DNA of 64,000 bases from contig NZ_BALU01000001.1 of the NCBI RefSeq assembly GCF_000615285.1, positions 1 through 64,000 on the forward strand, written 5' to 3'. This document shows positions 18,389-26,914 of the stretch, in pieces. Position 1 is the first letter of the stretch. Each line of letters opens with the position of its first letter. This DNA is from Lactobacillus kitasatonis DSM 16761 = JCM 1039. GTDB taxonomy: Bacteria > Bacillota > Bacilli > Lactobacillales > Lactobacillaceae. Below the pieces are notes generated by a model. It did not search any database. It was not told the DNA's origin and saw only the letters and a list, made by a program, of their open reading frames with translations. Both the position numbers and the translations under genes were made by a program.

Positions 18389-18720
18389 TATTCTTCTAAT
18401 AACCAATCGATCAAATATTTTACAGCTATACCATCAACCGTTTCTTCATCAAACTGTGGTAATGATAATACTGTCTTTTGATATCCATCAGGAATATAGC
18501 GTAAATTATCAGTTTCACGCGTACTCCCTTCTGGTAAATGTTCTGTTACCTGATAATACTTAATTTCATTACCTTTGCGGGCAACAAAATTGATCTCCTT
18601 ACCAGAATAATCGCCTACGTCAACATTGTAGCCTCTGCGAAGAAGTTCAATAAAGACAATGTTCTCAATCTGATGACCTAAATTATCACGATAATTTGAT
18701 CCTAATGTCTGATTTTTCAA
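18388..18720 (-). pseudogene. C-terminal remnant of a DUF4143-type AAA ATPase
   Basis: 110 residues resembling only the end of ATPases with the DUF4143 domain: NLGHQIENIVFIELLRRGYN, then EINFVARKGNEIKYYQVTEH and DGIAVKYLIDWLLEE. The P-loop half (about 300 residues) is absent and the sequence upstream does not encode it. A truncated relic is the simplest reading. The separate ATPase at 39741-41137 is of a related kind but not its source. Confidence 0.75.
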
Positions 18721-18839
18721 AAGAATCTATTCAACGTGCAAAAGATGAAGTAAAGTTACAAAAATTAATATCAAATATACCCGTATAAAAATTAGATACA
18801 CCTCAAAAAATAGAGAAATGGTTAAAAGAAGATTACTAA
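18705..18839 (+). pseudogene. Possible decayed small ORF
   Basis: From ATG 18705 the plus strand reads MSDFSKESIQRAKDEVKLQK, then ISNIPV, a TAA, and in the same frame KLDTPQKIEKWLKEDY before a second stop. Codon use looks coding across the internal stop. I do not recognise it. It overlaps the ATPase remnant by 16 bases, so the junction may mark a rearrangement. Confidence 0.3.
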
Positions 18840-18882
18840 AAAGACTCTTTGGAAATGCCTACAGCATTAACAAAGAGCCTTT
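18840..18882 (-). terminator. Rho-independent terminator of the CPBP gene
   Basis: GGCTCTTTG pairs with CAAAGAGTC, with an inner AATGC/GCATT stem, ending in five T on the minus strand. Confidence 0.75.
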
Positions 18883-18885
18883 TAT

Positions 18886-19686
18886 TTATTTTTTATTCAA
18901 TTGACGATTAAACAGATAAATACAAATCATCATAAAAATACTTACTGGAATATACACTGCTGAAACAAAAGCAATGTTTGAATTTCCCGTATTTGAGCTT
19001 GCCACCTGAGGAGAACAATCCTGCAAGAAGTGCACAATTATACCGAATATTATTCCATTTGAAAGAATACGTAAATAGCTGAGTATAAAGCCAAGTGCCA
19101 TTGCAAAAATTATTTGTCCAATTGTGGAAGCGAGTGGCTGATGGAATAAATTAATCAAATGAAACAATCCAAATAGCACTGAACAAATTACTGATGTCCA
19201 AAAAATGTTGTATTTATTCTTACGCAAAGCCACTGCAAAAATGTTGAACAAAATGCCTCTAAACAAGAATTCTTCACAAATTGCAGCAGATAAGGCAATC
19301 AATGCAATAGATACAATTTTATGTCCTGGTAATTTGAAAACCATGCTATCGGTGAAGATATTCATTACTACCATTAATCCCAGAAGCACAAAGTAAACGG
19401 CAGTCAGAACTTTAACTGCCCTATGTGTTTTTACTCGTTTATCAAATACCTTAGTTGTGAGTCCAAAATGTAATGCAGCCATTGTAAAAACAATTAAGTA
19501 AATAGCTACAAATACATCCTTCAGTACTCTATTTCCAATAAGATATTTGGTCACAAATGGATAAGCTTGATAGCAGATTTGCAAAATAATTTCGAGCCAG
19601 ATCATTTTAACTAAAGCAGTTTTAGTCTGTTTTTGATCATTAAAATCAATTTGATCGGCCAAGGCTAAATAGTTGTCGTTTTTCAT
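18886..19686 (-). CDS. CPBP family intramembrane glutamic protease
   Basis: 266 residues from ATG 19686 (AGAGAG 5 bases before); a TTG 39 bases upstream is in frame. About eight membrane segments. The Abi/CPBP motifs are EEFLFRG (about residues 138-144, Glu-Glu and Arg), FGLFHL with His at about 176, and a later H in IIVHFLQD. Family members resemble Rce1 and in lactobacilli are often tied to bacteriocin self-immunity or membrane-protein processing. It lies downstream of lctP but behind that gene's terminator. Confidence 0.85.
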   Translation of the reverse strand: MKNDNYLALADQIDFNDQKQTKTALVKMIWLEIILQICYQAYPFVTKYLIGNRVLKDVFVAIYLIVFTMAALHFGLTTKVFDKRVKTHRAVKVLTAVYFVLLGLMVVMNIFTDSMVFKLPGHKIVSIALIALSAAICEEFLFRGILFNIFAVALRKNKYNIFWTSVICSVLFGLFHLINLFHQPLASTIGQIIFAMALGFILSYLRILSNGIIFGIIVHFLQDCSPQVASSNTGNSNIAFVSAVYIPVSIFMMICIYLFNRQLNKK

Positions 19687-19734
19687 ATCTTCTCTCTTTT
19701 TGTTTTTTTCTCCAATTAAATCCAAATCATTGTA

Positions 19735-19766
19735 TCAAAAAAGAATCTGCATCATAGCAGATCCTT
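19735..19766 (-). terminator. Rho-independent terminator of the lactate permease gene
   Basis: GATCTGC pairs with GCAGATTC around TATGAT on the minus strand, ending in six T, about 20 bases after the stop codon. Confidence 0.8.
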
Positions 19767-19786
19767 CATTTTTTATTTCTCTAACT

Positions 19787-21301
19787 TTAAATCATACCTG
19801 TCAGTAATCCCGTAATGTACAAGAACACACAGCAGACTACCAAGTACAAACTGCCCCATTTGACAGTTTCCTTCAAGATTTCACCTTCATCACCTTCGCG
19901 GTGAATTGCACCGGTCGCTACCGCAATGTTCTGTGGTGAAAGCATCCCTGCTGTCGCACCAGTCATGTTTGAAGCAACAACCCAGTACTTATTTACGCCC
20001 AAGTCAGTCGCTGCCGATAGTTGCAAGTTACCAAACAATACGTTGGCAGAAGTTGCAGAACCAGTAAGGAATGTTCCAAGAGCACCAATAAGTGGCGCAA
20101 ACAATGGGTAAACTGGGCCAAGCAAGCTAACCAAAGCTACAGCTAAAGCATCAGTCATACCAGCGTAAACCATCACCTTGGCAAGACCAACAATCGCACA
20201 AACCGTAACTGTGGTCATGCCCACGGTCTTGATTGATTTACCTAAGATTTGCATCATACGCTTGAAGCTGACACCTTGAATCGTACCACCAATAAGAGTG
20301 GCGATTAAAATCAATGTACCTGGGGATGAAAGCCAGCTAATTGAAAGAGTGTTAGGATTCTTACCAGTGTAAACAACCAAGTTTGTAGTTACCTTGTTCA
20401 ATAAGTTGTTAACTGGTGGAACAAGTGAAGATGTCAAAATTACGAAGATAAAGATCAAAATAAAAGTAGAACATGCTTTAAGCAATGTCTTATTATCAGG
20501 TCTTTCAACCTCTGGTTCTTTTTCATCTTTATGCCATTTAGTCAGCCAAATAGTTACCGCGGTAGAGCAGATTGAACCAGCGATTGCAGGAAGTTCCGCA
20601 CCAACGAATCTAGCCGCAATTACCTGGGGAATAGCCATACCTAATCCTGACATCAAGGTAATAAAACCAACACCTTTAATTGCTTTTAATCCGCCACCAG
20701 TCAAAATTACTAAGATAAATGGCGCAAGTACTACCAAGATGCATAACTGCAATGAAACAAGGAATGACAAGGATACTTGATTCAAATTAGTTACTTCACC
20801 CAATGTTAAAATTGGCAAACCAATTGCACCGTAGGCAGTTGCTGTCGTGTTCGCAATCAAACTGATTACAGAAGCTTGAATTGGCTCTAATCCAAATGAA
20901 ATTAAAATCCCTGCGGAAATTGCAACAGCAGTACCAAAGCCAGCGATTGATTCCAAGAAGCCACCAAAGCCCCAAGCAATAATTAAAACGATGATTCGTT
21001 TATCCGTAGAAATTGTGGCCAGCATGTCCTGAATAGTCTTCATACCACCCGATTCAGTAGTCACGTTGTACGCAAATAGCGCTGCAACAATTACGAACAT
21101 GATCGGCCAAATACCCATGATAATACCTTCTAGGGCCGCCGTTAGCGTATTCGGTACAGACAATTTAAAGCTGAAAATTGCCAATAAAATAGTTAAAACA
21201 AGTCCAACTATACAAGCACGAGCTGCAGGCATACGCATTACGCCCAGTGAGATGATCAGCCAGATAATTGGAATCAATGCCATTGCAAATTTAATCCACA
21301 T
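19787..21301 (-). CDS. lctP: L-lactate permease
   Basis: 504 residues with about 13 membrane segments, the usual size for LctP. Typical stretches are WGFGGFLESIAGFGTAVAIS, IANTTATAYGAIGLPI and, near the end, NMTGATAGMLSPQNIAVA. It moves lactate (or glycolate) with protons, importing or expelling the main fermentation product. It is monocistronic. The 51285-52514 lactate oxidase in the same window would use the same substrate, but the two are not linked. Confidence 0.9.
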   Translation of the reverse strand: MWIKFAMALIPIIWLIISLGVMRMPAARACIVGLVLTILLAIFSFKLSVPNTLTAALEGIIMGIWPIMFVIVAALFAYNVTTESGGMKTIQDMLATISTDKRIIVLIIAWGFGGFLESIAGFGTAVAISAGILISFGLEPIQASVISLIANTTATAYGAIGLPILTLGEVTNLNQVSLSFLVSLQLCILVVLAPFILVILTGGGLKAIKGVGFITLMSGLGMAIPQVIAARFVGAELPAIAGSICSTAVTIWLTKWHKDEKEPEVERPDNKTLLKACSTFILIFIFVILTSSLVPPVNNLLNKVTTNLVVYTGKNPNTLSISWLSSPGTLILIATLIGGTIQGVSFKRMMQILGKSIKTVGMTTVTVCAIVGLAKVMVYAGMTDALAVALVSLLGPVYPLFAPLIGALGTFLTGSATSANVLFGNLQLSAATDLGVNKYWVVASNMTGATAGMLSPQNIAVATGAIHREGDEGEILKETVKWGSLYLVVCCVFLYITGLLTGMI

Positions 21302-21412
21302 CTTATATCTCCATCAAAAAAATACCCTAATACTATATTTAATCATTTTTGAGCAAAAAACAAAAATTTGAAACTCAATTTAACGAATTATTGCAATTTA
21401 TAAAAGTTTTGC

Positions 21413-21441
21413 TTGCAAGTTTGGCCTACAAACTATATAAC
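21413..21441 (+). promoter_or_regulatory. Promoter-like pair
   Basis: TTGCAA (21413-21418), 17 bases, TATAAC (21436-21441). Transcription would begin near 21448 and run into the terminator at 21480-21509. Confidence 0.4.
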
Positions 21442-21447
21442 ATTTAA

Positions 21448-21509
21448 TGGAAAGTAAAATTTCTCACATCATTTTTAAAGACTGCTCCTCGGAATGGGGC
21501 AGTTTTTTC
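21448..21509 (+). ncRNA. Candidate short RNA or attenuated leader, about 60 nt
   Basis: Between a 17-spaced promoter and a strong terminator (ACTGCTCC/GGGGCAGT then TTTTTT) there is room only for a 60-base RNA. It could be a small RNA or an attenuator upstream of the 21656 gene. Nothing in its primary sequence identifies a ligand. Confidence 0.3.
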
Positions 21510-21655
21510 TATGCATTTTCATAGACTTTCTGTATGCCTAATTTTAAAATATAGATAATTGATAGAAAAAAATCACTTTTCTTGATCTATGTCAATTCTT
21601 TTAGTCAAAATTGCTCTTATACTATAGACAATAAGTCAAATACAGGAGGCACAAT

Positions 21656-22021
21656 ATGAAAAAATTAGACTCAACTAAACTTACTGACGAACAAATCGAA
21701 TTCTTCAAGACCCACTTAGCTTACCTTTCAACCGTTGATAAGAACGGTGAACCACAAATTGGTCCTAAGCAATCAATGAAGGTGCGTGATAACGGTCACT
21801 TGCAATACCTTGAAAAGACTAAAGCACACGCTTACGAGAACTTAAAGAACGGTTCTAAGGTTGCTGTTGTGGTTGCTGACGTTCCATCACACACTAACGT
21901 CCGTATCAAGGGTACTGCTCATATTCACGAAGATGACGATTACCAAAAGAAGATCGCAACTGAAGGCGGCGCACCTGCTGCTTACGTTGTAGACATCGAC
22001 ATCGAAGAAATCTACGAATAA
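21656..22021 (+). CDS. Pyridoxamine 5'-phosphate oxidase-like flavin protein
   Basis: 121 residues with AGGAGG before the ATG. The small split-barrel flavin-binding fold is shown by HLAYLSTVDKNGEPQIGPKQ near the start and VRIKGTAHIHEDDDY later. The size suits single-domain FMN- or F420-type oxidoreductases, not genuine PdxH. It is monocistronic with its own terminator. The substrate is unknown; a role in general redox stress is possible. Confidence 0.8.
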   Translation: MKKLDSTKLTDEQIEFFKTHLAYLSTVDKNGEPQIGPKQSMKVRDNGHLQYLEKTKAHAYENLKNGSKVAVVVADVPSHTNVRIKGTAHIHEDDDYQKKIATEGGAPAAYVVDIDIEEIYE

Positions 22022-22033
22022 TTTTTCCATCAA

Positions 22034-22068
22034 AATAACCAGGCTGAGTTTTCAGTCTGGTTATTTTT
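22034..22068 (+). terminator. Rho-independent terminator
   Basis: AATAACCAGNCTGA pairs with CAGTCTGGTTATT and is followed by TTTTTT; it ends the 21656-22021 transcript. Confidence 0.85.
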
Positions 22069-22083
22069 TGTATTTTTTATTTA

Positions 22084-22777
22084 TTAATAATTGCCATCAT
22101 AGATATTCGCAAACGCCGTTCTAACTTCTTGATTGACAGTTTCCTTCACCATGCAATCAGAACCATTAGTGGTTTGATCAACTAAGGCAACCGGCTGTCC
22201 ATCATGAACGCTGAGCAAATAAGTGACGTGTTGTTCAGGATTACCGACGTTGCAGTTAAAGATAGAAACTACGTGATAATCGTAATCCTTCTTCAAAGAT
22301 GGATCCCAACCGATATCAATGGTCTCTGTCTTTTTGCAATTAATCAGAATACAGCTTGAAAGTACGCTTACTTAAATCATCAGGATACTTTTCTCCAGCC
22401 AAAGTTGTGATTGGTTCTTGACCATTATATTCCTTGTATTTCTGCTTCATCTTGGTGCCAAATTGATTCATAAAATTGTAAAGATGTGTTTCTTAGGCAA
22501 TAGTCGAACCTGATTGATTGGATTTACTACTTTGATCATCACTGCTACTTTCTTCGCTACTTGATGATTGAGACGTAGATGAAGAATTAGAGTCAGAATC
22601 GTTATGAGAAACATGACGAATACGTAGTTGGGCTTTTTTAGTTGTTTTACTTGTAGTAACTTCAGATGCAGAGTTAGATGATTTTTCACTTTGAACGGTG
22701 AGATATACCATAACTCCTGCCGCTACAACTAAGACACAGGCAACTATAATTAGGCAGACTTTTCTTACTTTGCTCAT
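22084..22777 (-). pseudogene. Membrane-anchored DUF4767-like protein, decayed
   Basis: The N-terminus (from 22777) is a membrane anchor (residues 5-28) and a Ser/Asp-rich linker. An in-frame TAA at 22493 interrupts it, although the same frame goes on with NFMNQFGTKMKQKYKEYNGQ and TLAGEKYPDDL. A second change near 22345 shifts the frame; the rest reads KKTETIDIGWDPSLKKDYDY, FNCNVG and LVDQTTNGSDCMVKETVNQ. These blocks resemble the extracytoplasmic DUF4767 domain. A nonsense codon plus a frameshift suggest real decay. It lies 1 base after the 22779-23780 gene. Confidence 0.65.
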
Positions 22778-22778
22778 T

Positions 22779-23780
22779 TTAATTCTTAGCTTCCTCTTCT
22801 GCTTGTTTATTCAACTTTTTACTAATCTGCTTCATCTGAGACTTGTTGTATTCTAAGCCTTGCAGAATTTGATCAACGTCATTCTTGTATGGTGAATACT
22901 TTTTAATAATCTCAGCCTTCGATTTATACTTCTTAGGGCCATCCATACCTAAGTTAGCACCACCTGGTTGGACTCCAATTCTATCTGTATCGTTTATGTA
23001 GTAATTTGTGTAAGCAGAAGTACTAAAGCTACCAGCAATGCCGTAATAAGCTTGGCCTTTATGTGTTCCGTGATATAGACCACTTAAATAGTCTTGACCA
23101 CTACTCGTTACATAGTCCGGTGCTTGCTGCTTTTTAATAGTAGATTCAATCTTTGAAATTTTCTGCGGAATATCTGATGAAGAATTGTAGTCATCAATAA
23201 AGACAGCTACTGCCAATTCTTGATCGCTCAAATTTGCTTCTTGTTTGCTAGATGAAGAATTGCTACTACCACTACTTATGGCCTTGGTCATCTTTTGAAT
23301 TTGACTAGCATATGCGCCAAATTTGTTCTTCAATTCTGTCTTTGCTGTCGTAAAATCACCATCACCAGTGACTTTTACATCGCTGTCTTCTACGACAACA
23401 TTGACGCTGCCAAATTTATTACCCAGTTGATAATTTGTATCGCCGCTCTTAGTAGCCTTAAGATCGCCATTTGTTAAATCTTCGCCTACATCATTAACTA
23501 AATCAGCAGTATTTTTAATGTGACGGCTTTGCACATAGTTATCATGCGCATAAGCCATGTAGCCCATTAATATCCACTCGTCATTAGAAAATTGCGCTGT
23601 AATATTATCAGTATTGCGCATCCCTTTTTTCGAATTACTCGTCTTCTGCTTTTGAATTCGTAATCCACTTCTATTTTTAGTTGGTGTAACGCTTTGCTTT
23701 TGTTGTCTTGTAAAAATCACGCCAAAGCACACGAAAATAACTGCGATACTTGCTACAATTATCGCAATCCACTTCTTCAT
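22779..23780 (-). CDS. Uncharacterised membrane-anchored secreted protein
   Basis: 333 residues from ATG 23780 (AAGGGGGAAG upstream; an in-frame TTG 21 bases earlier overlaps that site). One N-terminal membrane segment (4-25), a basic linker with a Ser-rich patch at about 165-180 (SSGSSNSSSS), and otherwise polar sequence: an extracytoplasmic protein tied to the membrane. It shares its architecture with the decayed neighbour at 22084-22777 and is probably co-transcribed. I do not recognise a domain. Confidence 0.6.
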   Translation of the reverse strand: MKKWIAIIVASIAVIFVCFGVIFTRQQKQSVTPTKNRSGLRIQKQKTSNSKKGMRNTDNITAQFSNDEWILMGYMAYAHDNYVQSRHIKNTADLVNDVGEDLTNGDLKATKSGDTNYQLGNKFGSVNVVVEDSDVKVTGDGDFTTAKTELKNKFGAYASQIQKMTKAISSGSSNSSSSKQEANLSDQELAVAVFIDDYNSSSDIPQKISKIESTIKKQQAPDYVTSSGQDYLSGLYHGTHKGQAYYGIAGSFSTSAYTNYYINDTDRIGVQPGGANLGMDGPKKYKSKAEIIKKYSPYKNDVDQILQGLEYNKSQMKQISKKLNKQAEEEAKN

Positions 23781-23821
23781 TCCTATCTTCCCCCTTGTCA
23801 AACAGTTTGGATTTTAGCACC

Positions 23822-23860
23822 AAAAAACGCATTAAGAAAGATTACTTCTTAATGCGTTTT
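23822..23860 (-). terminator. Rho-independent terminator of the metal ABC operon
   Basis: AAAACGCATTAAGAA pairs with TTCTTAATGCGTTTT, a 15-bp stem with a 7-base loop, 20 bases after the permease stop. Confidence 0.9.
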
Positions 23861-23879
23861 ACCGATTTTATTTTATTTT

Positions 23880-24674
23880 TTAACGGTGCTTAATGACGTG
23901 AACCATGTAAGCAACCAAGTAAATTACCACTTCAATCGCTGCGATGAAGAAGGTTACTGGCCAGTTAGTGATGAAGCCTAAGTAAAGTCCGGCCCAAACA
24001 CCGATTAAGGCAAAGCCAATCGACCAGCCGATCATTGCGGGGATCGTTTTACCGATATAACGAGCTGTTGATGATGGCAATGTTAGCAAAATAAACACTA
24101 GCAACGAACCAACGATTTGTGCACCGATTGCGACAGACATGGCCATCGCAACAAGGAAGACGATACCGACAAAACCAGTGTGGATGCCGTGTGCGGCAGC
24201 ACCGATATGGTCAAATGAATCGAAATTCAAACTTCTTTGTACTAAAAGGATCATCAACAAAACGATGATGGACAAGATAACCAATTGGGTTACGCCTTGT
24301 CGATCAACACCAATGATACTACCGAACAAGATGTTCGTTGCGTAACGGCTGTTTGAGCCTGAGATCGCTAGGAATAAAACACCTAAACCAATAAATAGTG
24401 CGGAAATCGCACTAATTGACGATTCCTTTTGATCGCTGTGCATTGAAAGTTCACCAACACCGATCGCACCCAGCAAGGTGAACAAGAGCATCCCCCATAA
24501 CGGCGCAATACCGATGAACACCGCAAAAGCAGCACCAGCAAAGCCGATTTCTGACAAAGTGTGAGCCAAGAATGCATAGCTACGTGCTACAACATAAACT
24601 CCGACCACACCACAGGTGATTGCAATAAAAGTACTTGCTAAGAAGGCATAACGCATGAATTCATATTGAAACAT
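23880..24674 (-). CDS. Metal ABC transporter permease (ZnuB/MntB type)
   Basis: 264 residues with eight to nine membrane segments. The ABC-3 family is shown by FLAHTLSEIGFAGAAFAVFIG near residue 33 and HIGAAAHGIHTGFVG later. It forms the membrane channel of a zinc or manganese importer with the ATPase (stop and start share a base) and the binding protein upstream. It is the last gene of a three-gene leftward operon. Confidence 0.9.
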   Translation of the reverse strand: MFQYEFMRYAFLASTFIAITCGVVGVYVVARSYAFLAHTLSEIGFAGAAFAVFIGIAPLWGMLLFTLLGAIGVGELSMHSDQKESSISAISALFIGLGVLFLAISGSNSRYATNILFGSIIGVDRQGVTQLVILSIIVLLMILLVQRSLNFDSFDHIGAAAHGIHTGFVGIVFLVAMAMSVAIGAQIVGSLLVFILLTLPSSTARYIGKTIPAMIGWSIGFALIGVWAGLYLGFITNWPVTFFIAAIEVVIYLVAYMVHVIKHR

Positions 24675-25321
24675 TATTCGAAGTCCTCCTTAAAGTCTTT
24701 CATCTTTCCTTGTCTGATCGTCTCTTTATTCAAGTACAGATAATCGCTCATGTACTTTTTAGCCAGCGGAATATCGTGCGTTACAAACAACACGGTAATC
24801 TTGTGCTCTTGGTTCAAGTGCTTGATCAGGCCCATTAATTCTTCCTTAGCAGCAGGATCTAGGCTCGCTGTGGCTTCATCCAGGATAATCATGTTAGGAT
24901 GATCCAACAATGCTTGCGCTAAGTAGGCACGCTGCTTTTGTCCACCTGAAGCCTCACCCATCCGAGTATTTTGGATTTGTTCTAGATGCATTTCGGTTAT
25001 CTGGCGATCAATTTGCTCCTTTACTTTTTTAACTTTAAAAAGTGGAGCATTTAATTCAATAAAGGCGCGAATTGAGAGAGGATATTCTGAGTCAATATTT
25101 CTAAATTGCGGAACATAGCCTAACTTCACATCTGATGAGAATTTATAGCTACCACCCGTTGGTGTAAGCAGCCCCATCAGAATCTTAATCAAAGTAGTTT
25201 TTCCCGTTCCGTTTGGGCCGAGAAGAGCAGTCATTGAGCCATCTTCAAGTTGAAAATTCAAGTCTTTGAAGACGGTCTTTGTATCAAATCTCATTGAAAG
25301 GTCATTCACATCTAAAATCAA
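24674..25321 (-). CDS. Metal ABC transporter ATPase (ZnuC type)
   Basis: 215 residues. Walker A is GPNGTGKTT (residues 35-43), the signature is ASGGQKQR, Walker B LDHPNMIILDEA and the switch His is in FVTHD. It powers the permease at 23880-24674, with which it overlaps by one base. The binding protein is encoded 35 bases upstream. The metal cannot be told from the ATPase. Confidence 0.9.
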   Translation of the reverse strand: MILDVNDLSMRFDTKTVFKDLNFQLEDGSMTALLGPNGTGKTTLIKILMGLLTPTGGSYKFSSDVKLGYVPQFRNIDSEYPLSIRAFIELNAPLFKVKKVKEQIDRQITEMHLEQIQNTRMGEASGGQKQRAYLAQALLDHPNMIILDEATASLDPAAKEELMGLIKHLNQEHKITVLFVTHDIPLAKKYMSDYLYLNKETIRQGKMKDFKEDFE

Positions 25322-25356
25322 TTTAGCATCCCCTTTACTCGCTAAATTAGTTTCGC

Positions 25357-26250
25357 TTATTTCTTACTAATATTAGCTAAATTCTGATAATTTTCTTTCA
25401 TCCAATCCAAGTAAGTAGTATGATTTGGAATTGTTTCTCGTACGCTAAGCACTGGCACACCGTTTTTCTTTGCTAATTTAACAAAAGTCTTAACGGTTGA
25501 GCTGCTTGCTTGGGTGTTGTTAACGAAGAAAGCAATCTTCTTATCTTCAATTTCTTTAGTCATCTTATTGATAGTCTTAGGACTTGGGTCAGTACCATTT
25601 TGAACTGCCTTTTCAAAGTCCTTGTCGCCTACCTTATAACCTGCTTCTTCTAAAGCATAGTCAAAGACTGGTTCACTTACGAAGACTGGTTTGTCGGTCT
25701 TGTTGCCCTTTTTAGCAAGCTTTCGAATTTGATCAATTTTAGCTAAATATTTTTGACCATTAGCCTTAAAATAAACAGCATGCTTAGGTTGCAACTTTGA
25801 CAAGCGCTTAACTAAATAGTTCACGTACTTAGTTGGCATATTTAAATTGTACCAAATGTGAGGATTGTCGCCCTTCTTCAGGTGCATCAGATCTTCACCC
25901 ACTAACACTGTTTTTTTATTAACAGAACTGGCCAATTTATTCATCCAGCTGTCATAGCCTAGGCCATTAGCCACGATAATGTTAGCTTTAGTTAAATTCT
26001 TGGCATCTGCCGTAGTTGGCTCAAAATCGTGCGGATCAGTTGCACTGTTTTTAATAATTGCCTGAACATCGCCGTATTTGCCTGCAACATTCTTAGCAAT
26101 ATCAGCATAAACGTTAGTAGACGCCACAATTAACACTTTGCCATTACTACTAGTAGACTTTTGCTTATTAGAACAAGCCGAAACCAGCAACATGACTGCA
26201 CCAATTAAGCTCAAAATAAAAAAATAATGTGTAATTCTAGATTTTTGCAT
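25357..26250 (-). CDS. Metal-binding lipoprotein of ABC importer (ZnuA/TroA family)
   Basis: 297 residues from ATG 26250, with GGAGG 6 bases before it. The lipobox is LLVSAC with Cys26. Cluster A-I features include ATDPHDFEPTTADAKNLTKA (first His), NPHIWYN (second His) and FVSEPVFDYALEEAGY (Glu), with Asp/Asn-T-Q (NNTQASS) for the last site. It lacks the long His-rich loop of many ZnuA proteins, so Mn or Zn are both possible. First gene of the operon; the ArsR-type regulator at 26494-26784 is encoded just upstream. Confidence 0.9.
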   Translation of the reverse strand: MQKSRITHYFFILSLIGAVMLLVSACSNKQKSTSSNGKVLIVASTNVYADIAKNVAGKYGDVQAIIKNSATDPHDFEPTTADAKNLTKANIIVANGLGYDSWMNKLASSVNKKTVLVGEDLMHLKKGDNPHIWYNLNMPTKYVNYLVKRLSKLQPKHAVYFKANGQKYLAKIDQIRKLAKKGNKTDKPVFVSEPVFDYALEEAGYKVGDKDFEKAVQNGTDPSPKTINKMTKEIEDKKIAFFVNNTQASSSTVKTFVKLAKKNGVPVLSVRETIPNHTTYLDWMKENYQNLANISKK

Positions 26251-26267
26251 AAAAAACCTCCATAACA

Positions 26268-26447
26268 AAAAAAGCATTTAAATCAGAATTTCAGCAATTT
26301 TTCTGATTTAAAGTAAGCATAAGCTAGTTTCTATAAGGTGTCAACATTTTAATAGAAAGACAAATAGCACCAAGGTTCATTAACCCTGATGCTATCGCTT
26401 TTAATTAAGTCTTTAAAAAATTTGCTGAAATAATTTAAATGCTTTTT
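26268..26447. repeat. Inverted repeat pair flanking a terminator
   Basis: AAAAAGCATTTAAAT..TTTCAGCAA..TTTT at 26268-26302 recurs inverted at 26417-26447 with about 27 of 31 matches. Between them lie another inverted repeat (TTAAATCAGAA/TTCTGATTTAA, 26278-26311) and the terminator at 26358-26396. It sits exactly between the regulator gene and the metal ABC operon, so it may be a pair of operators or the ends of a miniature element. Confidence 0.5.
26358..26396 (-). terminator. Probable terminator of the ArsR-type gene
   Basis: ATAGCA/TGCTAT outer stem and GGTT/AACC inner stem, with TTTGTCTTTCT on the minus strand; it separates the regulator from the metal ABC operon. Confidence 0.55.
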
Positions 26448-26493
26448 CTAGAATTACATCATTATATAAACATATTTTTATATGCTTGTCAAA

Positions 26494-26784
26494 CTAAAAC
26501 TCGCCATTTGCGTGTTGTCTCAAAACATCCAGAATTTTGATGATGTGGTTATCAAACAATTGATAGTACTTCTCTTGTTTGACACGTTTACTTTTCACCA
26601 ATCTTGCTTCCTCTAAAATTCTTAGATGTCGTGAAATTGCTGGTTGGCTAACATCGAATTGTTTAACTAAGTTATTGACGCTGCTTTCCTTGTGGTCATT
26701 CAAATAATAAAGAATTTGAATACGAATTGGATGATTCAGCGCTCTAGTAATTCGAATAATCTGATCGTTCAATTTCTTTTCCAC
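26494..26784 (-). CDS. ArsR/SmtB-type winged-helix regulator
   Basis: 96 residues. The HTH is VNNLVKQFDVSQPAISRHLRILEEARLV (about 36-63), followed by a beta-wing (KRVKQEKYYQL). No clear Cys or His metal cluster of the alpha3 or alpha5 type is visible (His33 and His69-His74 are the only candidates). Position beside the metal ABC operon suggests it controls metal uptake, with the inverted repeats at 26268-26447 as possible targets. This is inference. Confidence 0.8.
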   Translation of the reverse strand: MEKKLNDQIIRITRALNHPIRIQILYYLNDHKESSVNNLVKQFDVSQPAISRHLRILEEARLVKSKRVKQEKYYQLFDNHIIKILDVLRQHANGEF

Positions 26785-26914
26785 CTATCGTTAGTCTTAA
26801 TCTATTATAATCTTTATTTTACCGATTATCTGCCCTTTTCAACCGATAACTTCGGAAAACAAGTAATCTCTAACTAATTAACGTATACTTCAAAGTGAAA
26901 TGAGGCCGAGATAA

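Larger units (their letters stand above)
21302..21655. other. Intergenic region with a possible short rightward transcript
   Basis: 354 bases between divergent genes. It holds the lctP upstream region, a promoter-like pair at 21413-21441, a plus-strand terminator at 21480-21509 and, near 21617-21630, a TATACTATA -10 region for the 21656 gene. No protein-coding frame is convincing. Confidence 0.5.
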
